Part shown: piece after piece, positions 19,489 through 23,955 of the stretch
How the letters are laid out: each line of letters opens with the position of its first letter
Position numbering within the stretch: the first letter of the stretch is position 1
Notes under the pieces: model-generated
Seen by the model: only the letters and a program-made list of their open reading frames with translations
Database searches by the model: none
What the model was told of the DNA's origin: nothing
DNA from: Temnopleurus reevesii
Taxonomy: Eukaryota; Echinodermata; Echinoidea; Temnopleuroida; Temnopleuridae
Reading direction: 5' to 3'
NCBI GenBank assembly: GCA_036244855.1
Contig: BQKZ01006725.1
Coordinates: forward strand, 10,592-34,546
Length of the DNA stretch: 23,955 nucleotides
Made by a program: the position numbers and the translations under genes

Positions 19489-19643
19489 ACAAGGATTCAG
19501 TCATACCACTTTCATATCTGCTCTAGATAGGAGCTATCAAACCACTGCGTCTACAACAGGTGACTATATTCAGGTCAACATCTCCAGAGGTCAAAACAAC
19601 TATTCATTATTCATCAAATCATTACCTTCCTGGGCATGACCAG
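19489..19643 (+). other. Candidate exon or conserved element with two open frames
   Basis: CCACTTTCATATCTGCTCTAG is a fair acceptor ending at 19526. From there one frame reads IGAIKPLRLQQVTIFRS and stays open for 39 codons to CCAG|GTCTTG. A second frame, open from 19489, includes GDYIQVNISRGQNNYSLFIK and stops at about 19638. Several CAG|GT sites lie within it (after 19559, 19573 and 19643). It also holds AGGTCA twice, a nuclear-receptor half-site. It may be coding, or a regulatory element whose composition keeps frames open. Confidence 0.25.
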
Positions 19644-20300
19644 GTCTTGTTGTGATCAAGTTTAACTGTAAGCCGATAAACGTGTTGATTTCTAGAGCAA
19701 ACGTATCTCATAAAATCACGGTCAGTCTGCCTCCTGCTTATCATTCATTATGGAGATAGATAGAAGATTGAGTTACCAATTAAAATGTTATTTCGATGTT
19801 TGGGAGTGCTTTTTTGGATGTTTCTGTAATCCTTGACCCTTGTTTGCTTGCTAGGGGATACATGTATACCTCATAATGAAATTAAATCCCATAAAGGTTT
19901 ATAACTAGATATGAGTTTGTCAACATTGCATTAATCTACAATGCTGAATGTTATTAGACCACTTATGTAAGCCTTTCCTTTTCCCTCTCATTTTCTCTTT
20001 CTAAAAAATTGCATATCTTTTAATATGTTCTTGCAAAGTAATGATAATATAATCAAGTCAATTAAAATGCTATCCCTTTTTTTTAAATTGAAATATAGGT
20101 ATATATTTTTTTGGTAAAAATAAGCTCACTTTCATATGAAATGAAACAGATTTTGATATGCAAAAATGGAATAAAGACTGTGGGTTTGTGAAAGCAATGT
20201 CATACTTAACTACTCTCCTGATATGCTGGCATTTTTATGCATAGCTTATGGTATATGCAATTCAAGTCACATTTTATCAACGACTGTCACAATTTTACAA

Positions 20301-20308
20301 TGACGTCA
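20301..20308. promoter_or_regulatory. Palindromic CRE-type site
   Basis: A perfect TGACGTCA, the CREB/ATF bZIP consensus. No promoter or exon is evident nearby. Confidence 0.33.
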
Positions 20309-21496
20309 CATCTGTCATGCAGCTGCGTATAGAGATTAATAAGTGAGTATAGCCTTTCTCAACTTAGAGGGCTTAGAAAAATGTATGCTTTTAGAATTTA
20401 GTAATGTTCTATGACCTTGGTCTACAATATGTTTTCTTCAAAGATTAAACTTATAATCCAACAATACCTGAATTGCTTCAATGTCAGTTTGTGAAAATTT
20501 AGATCGGCAGATGAATAACGTTCTTATCAATGAGCTGAAATTAAATTAATTAATGTATTTCAGTATCTCATTTTCATTAAGCATTCTGATCGGGATTTCT
20601 GTAGTTTTCATTCAAAGTGCACTTGATCTTTTACCAGGTTAATGACCTTAAAAGTACAAGCAATACCCACATCATTGGTTTTGCTTGAGAGTTTCCAAGA
20701 GAAATACAGCGTAAAACCACTGTCTGTTAGAGTAATTAATCTTATGATATGAAGTCCTTTGGAAGCTTTCATTTTAAGAAACATCAAAGCCACAAAATGC
20801 TTTTGAAGGGGCTTGATCATCCCAGGAAATGCTAAATATTGCAATAACTTACGTATAATCATTGTATTATATTTGAAATGTGCATGGGAACAACAAAAGC
20901 TCAAAAGATCATGTGGTATGGTCAAATCAGTTATTGTCAAAAGATAAAAATGTGTTGGACAAAGATAAGGATAAAATAAGCTATACCTCAATCAAACATT
21001 TAGTATGGCTCAAACAAAGTGAAACAGGTTTTTGTAAACTATTTAGCAACAAATGAAACATCAGTCTGTTCTATACTGAAGAAATTACAGATTACAAGAG
21101 TCTTTGCTGAAAGCTGGACTCTGAATTAGTTTGACAAATTTGTCTGTTTCGTATTGTCACCAAAATTTCATTATTTTTCATTTATATAGATATCATTAGT
21201 TTGAAGGGAAAAATGCAACCAATACACGATCAATTGAATATATAACTAATTGGTAGCATAATCAATGACTTGTGGCACATTATTTTTTAGTTCTGAAGTA
21301 AATGAAATATGCATAGGACAATTCTATAGTTTATCCTTAGACTTTAAGCGTAGTAAGTTAGCTTTAGACATTCATTGCCCCCTCATACCTCCTCTTCATC
21401 ATGTTTTCAATCTCTTCACCTGTTTACTCCCAGCCTTACTCACATTTCCAACATAGCCCCAGGAGTTCCTATAAACGAACAAAATTGATACGGAAC

Positions 21497-21507
21497 GGGG
21501 TCGAACC
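21497..21507 (-). promoter_or_regulatory. Pol III B-box-like motif
   Basis: On the minus strand this reads GGTTCGACCCC, an excellent match to the tRNA B box (GGTTCGANNCC). Flanking bases give a partial T-arm-like stem. No convincing A box or complete cloverleaf lies upstream on that strand, so it is either a decayed tRNA-derived SINE or coincidence. Confidence 0.25.
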
Positions 21508-22448
21508 ATGGTTACTTTGATGCTCTCGAATCCTATGCCCGTCTATTCCCATGTTACGACTTGCCAATTTGAAGCTTTGTCTTTTGCGTTAGTAAATCGT
21601 GCCCGGAGCATCACCCCCTCCTGTATAATGTTACAGCTTGTGAAGTAGAATTAGCCATATCATGCTCTGAAATTGCAGTTTCTTGTCATGAAAAACAACA
21701 ATTCTTCAATCCATTATTTAAAACTGACATCAAAATGGCAAGGATCAGCATTAAATGTTAAGCAGCATTCTCACTTTGGTGAATTGGCGTGGTGAGTTGA
21801 ACACAATTTGTGTGAGTTGTAAGTCAGCTTAACTTAACAAAACTCTTTCGAAATTAGTAAATTTCAATCCCCTGAGCGAGGCAACATTGAGTTTACTCAA
21901 TGTACGAGTGGTAGAGTGTGCCATGAGTAGTGTTAATAGAGTTTTTTTATGGCCATATTATGGGTCAGTTTTAAAGTGCTTTGGACAGTTTTTAATTAAC
22001 TATATAATTCTTATTCTTACCAGCATTCTAAACAAACTCCATTCAATTTCACTCCTAGATATTTTTTAATAGGCTTGATATGAATGAAATTTCTCTCAAT
22101 GGAGAAGGAATGAAAGAAAAAGAAAAAAAAAGACATGAGAGTTGATAGAATTTACTATCGATTTTAGGCTAGAAAATAACTTGATAAATAATAATTGAAT
22201 TTGCCATGACATTAAAATCACCCATATCTTTTGAGTGTAACCCAATTACTTTGTCGGGGTGAAGCAGTGCAAGTGTAAAAATAGACATCCATTATCCAAA
22301 TGATCCAAAGGATCATAATTAATAAATATTATCTGTGTCACTTATTGTGCTAGAAAAGAGGCCTTCAATCGTATAATTGAAAGGATTTGCGAAGTTTTAT
22401 TATACTTGATACAAAACACTTTCTGATGTCATTTCTGTGGTCAATATG

Positions 22449-22640
22449 GAAGCGTTGTGGTGTAGTGGACCTGACTCTCGCCTTTCTATGATAGAGTCAT
22501 GGTTTAAGTCCCACCCATAGCGTTCATTTCCTTTAGCATGAAATGCATGGATTGTGCTGCACTCACCCCAGGTTATGTAAGTGGGTAACGGCAGGAAGAA
22601 ATTTCTTGATAAGCGCTTCATAAATGCTGTCATTATTATA
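22449..22640 (+). mobile_element. tRNA-derived SINE
   Basis: The head has an A-box-like TGGTGTAGTGG (22458-22468) and a B-box-like GGTTTAAGTCC (22501-22511), spaced as in a tRNA gene with a slightly expanded loop. The body continues with a GTGCTGCACTCACCCCAGG block, GTGGGTAACGGCAGGA, and a tail with AAGCGCTTCATAAATGCTGTC and (ATT)n. This order of modules resembles tRNA-derived SINEs of echinoderms and other marine invertebrates. SURF1 is the known sea urchin example, but I cannot confirm the family. The B box has drifted (TTTAA for TTCGA), so the copy is probably inactive. Confidence 0.8.
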
Positions 22641-22860
22641 CCCCTTGTACACAGTGATAGTGCCTTTCTTTGTAGTTCCCTAAAAATTTTAGATAGGAAA
22701 AAAGTTAAATGGAAATGTATGAATGCATAATTTAGAAAGTTATGATTGCTAAAACTTTTGATGAAACAAACTGTTAATGCAAATATAGGGGGATGGGTCA
22801 ATTTCACCGTTGTTTACATCGTATATATTGTCCTTCCAGTCTATTCTTAGTGCAACTATA
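22641..22860. other. AT-rich spacer after the SINE
   Basis: No gene is seen. The minus-strand ORF 22400-22807 runs across the SINE and this spacer and is not supported. Confidence 0.5.
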
Positions 22861-22867
22861 AGCTCAG

Positions 22868-22967
22868 GTTGCCAATGACGATGTTGGTTATATGGCGGCA
22901 GCTTGCCCAGACACGGAGAATGGAGTGGGTTGTCAGCCGATTTATATCAACAGCTCAGAGACACCAA
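22868..22967 (+). CDS. Weak candidate exon (about 33 codons)
   Basis: Composition turns GC-richer between AT-rich flanks. After AAGCTCAG (AG at 22866-22867) one frame reads VANDDVGYMAAACPDT, then ENGVGCQPIYINSSETP, up to a possible donor ACCAA|GTAACA. An in-frame TAA lies at 22859-22861, so an acceptor at 22867 would be required. The pyrimidine tract is distant and weak. A second frame is also open, so coding status is uncertain. It could instead be a conserved noncoding element or old repeat. Confidence 0.28.
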
Positions 22968-22969
22968 GT

Positions 22970-23376
22970 AACACGATTGTTTGACACATTATCAACTCCC
23001 TTTTTAGTCTAATGTGATGTTAACAAGATAGTTGTCTTTTGACAAATCTTTTGGGACAGGAGCATTTAGTTTTGTATCCTTTTTCTCTCCCCCATCCTTG
23101 TGGCTATTTTCGGAGTGAAATAGCTTTGCGTAGGGCTATTTGGTGTACAAATAGGTGACTTTTCTTTAAGAGATTAAGTGAGTTTACGTTTTCTCCATCC
23201 TTTTTAATACAGACTTGAAAAATTATCAGGAATCTGAAGGAAAGAATATGAATTTTGGACCATTCCTTAAAAAGAGTGTCTGTACAATTTGATGGAGTTT
23301 TTCTTTTATTTTAATCATTCTACAAGACTTCTTCCCATTTTTCTGCAAGATCATTCCTTTTTTTTCTGTTTTACAG
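22970..23376. other. AT-rich DNA leading to an acceptor-like tract
   Basis: No gene is seen. The 3' end is strongly T-rich (about 23356-23372) and ends in TTTTACAG, a good 3' splice site pattern. Confidence 0.45.
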
Positions 23377-23415
23377 GCTGAGAAGTCAATGAAATGCTCT
23401 CATAATGGTTCTTAA
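23377..23415 (+). CDS. Weak candidate terminal exon
   Basis: A strong acceptor (T-rich tract then TTTTACAG) is followed in phase 0 by AEKSMKCSHNGS and a TAA at 23413-23415. The other two frames stop sooner. AATAAA at 23548-23553 lies about 130 bases on. Together these could be the last exon and 3' untranslated region of a + strand gene, but 12 codons carry little information. Confidence 0.22.
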   Translation, partial: AEKSMKCSHNGS

Positions 23416-23419
23416 TTTC

Positions 23420-23955
23420 TAATTTCCTTTATTTATTCTTGTTAGATGTTTCATTAGAATGATTTTATTGTTTGAACATCATTGGTGTCAAAGTTTTATA
23501 TTCTCTGTTTATTTAATCCTGGAAATATTTTGTCTATACCATTATACAATAAAATTTCTTCACCTTTTAATCTAACATTATTTTAAAATATTATAGCAGT
23601 TCATAAAAGTGCTAAAAAAGCCTTGTTTTCTTAGGTCCCACAACTTAAAGGAAACTCCAAGCTTCTCTCAACAATGTTCAATCCCTTAGCCTTTTTTTAG
23701 AAATATCTAAAAAACTTTTTGGCTTAAATTTGTAATGAAGCTTATTTAAGTTGGTCTTTACAGCACTTTGTATATTTTGTTGGTTCCATCTTCTATATCG
23801 CAAATTTAGCTTCATCGCGTGCAGTATATGCAGGATCTGACCAATTAGTCTTGTCACTTTGATCAATCTCAGATTGTTACTCAATATGAAAAGTTATTTA
23901 AAAACACAGTTTCAAATCAATTTTTAGTTTACTGTTCGTGGACTGACATTTTGCC
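23420..23955. other. AT-rich DNA to window end
   Basis: It contains a possible poly(A) signal AATAAA at 23548-23553. The minus-strand ORF at 23678-23884 is Lys/Leu/Asn-rich with no motif and is not called. Confidence 0.45.

Larger units (their letters stand above)
19650..22440. other. AT-rich DNA without recognisable gene
   Basis: The longest ORF (20608-20991 on the minus strand, 127 codons) has no motif I recognise. The ORF at 21265-21456 is similar chance material. Small dyads such as ATGATCC-AAA-GGATCAT (22300-22316) are noted without a role. Confidence 0.5.

Noticed and set aside
20608..20991. 127-codon minus-strand ORF
   Set aside because: No motif recognised, no splice or promoter context, and AT-rich composition with ordinary residue usage for noncoding DNA.
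21481..21620. Possible tRNA gene on the minus strand
   Set aside because: There is a good B box, but no A box and no full cloverleaf could be built, so only the motif is reported.
22400..22807. 135-codon minus-strand ORF
   Set aside because: It runs antisense through the tRNA-derived SINE and AT-rich flank; composition explains it.

Overview
The window looks like single-copy nuclear DNA of a marine deuterostome invertebrate, most likely an echinoderm such as a sea urchin. It is AT-rich, has no dense ORFs and carries scattered microsatellites ((ATC)n, (CAA)n, (GT)n). It also holds a tRNA-derived SINE whose body and tail resemble SINEs I associate with echinoderms, a decayed LINE reverse-transcriptase fragment, and several short foldback (MITE-like) elements. 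No bacterial features, rRNA, intact tRNA or CRISPR array were seen. The species assignment is inference; nothing here proves it.

Genes. One stretch reads convincingly as an internal coding exon on the + strand (12289-12393). It is 35 codons long, phase 0 at both ends, with a long pyrimidine tract and AG acceptor before it and CAG|GTATGT after it. I do not recognise the protein. Weaker exon-like segments on the same strand lie at 15820-15870, 18410-18481, 19489-19643, 22868-22967 and 23377-23415. If some of these are real, most of the window is introns of one + strand gene, but this is not shown. Nearly all longer ORFs appear to be chance ORFs in AT-rich DNA.

Layout. 1-3240: microsatellite, then featureless AT-rich DNA. 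3241-3415: a compact cluster of dyads centred on a 66-bp quasi-palindrome packed with homeodomain-type TAAT cores. 3767-4623: one copy of a dispersed repeat and a 215-bp foldback. 4990-5260: a GC-richer, conserved-looking block. 6879-7324: two direct copies of a ~160-bp repeat. 7600-8700: simple repeats. 9128-9287: foldback element. 9960-10200: a second GC-richer block with an AP-1-type site. 10346-10507: second copy of the dispersed repeat. 12289-13055: the exon and the tandem array that begins inside it. 14130-14209: TTAA-ended palindromic MITE. 16243-17509: LINE remnants. 18732-19238: two foldbacks. 22449-22640: SINE.

The most unusual structure is at 12345-13055. The last ~16 codons of the exon, its 5' splice site and the first ~70 bases of the intron recur as six tandem, diverged units at 115-133 bp spacing. 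Each later unit carries a recognisable relic of the exon end, and some keep a donor motif as good as the real one. The intronic part of each unit contains a long inverted repeat, and the first two units differ there by a paired (compensatory) change.
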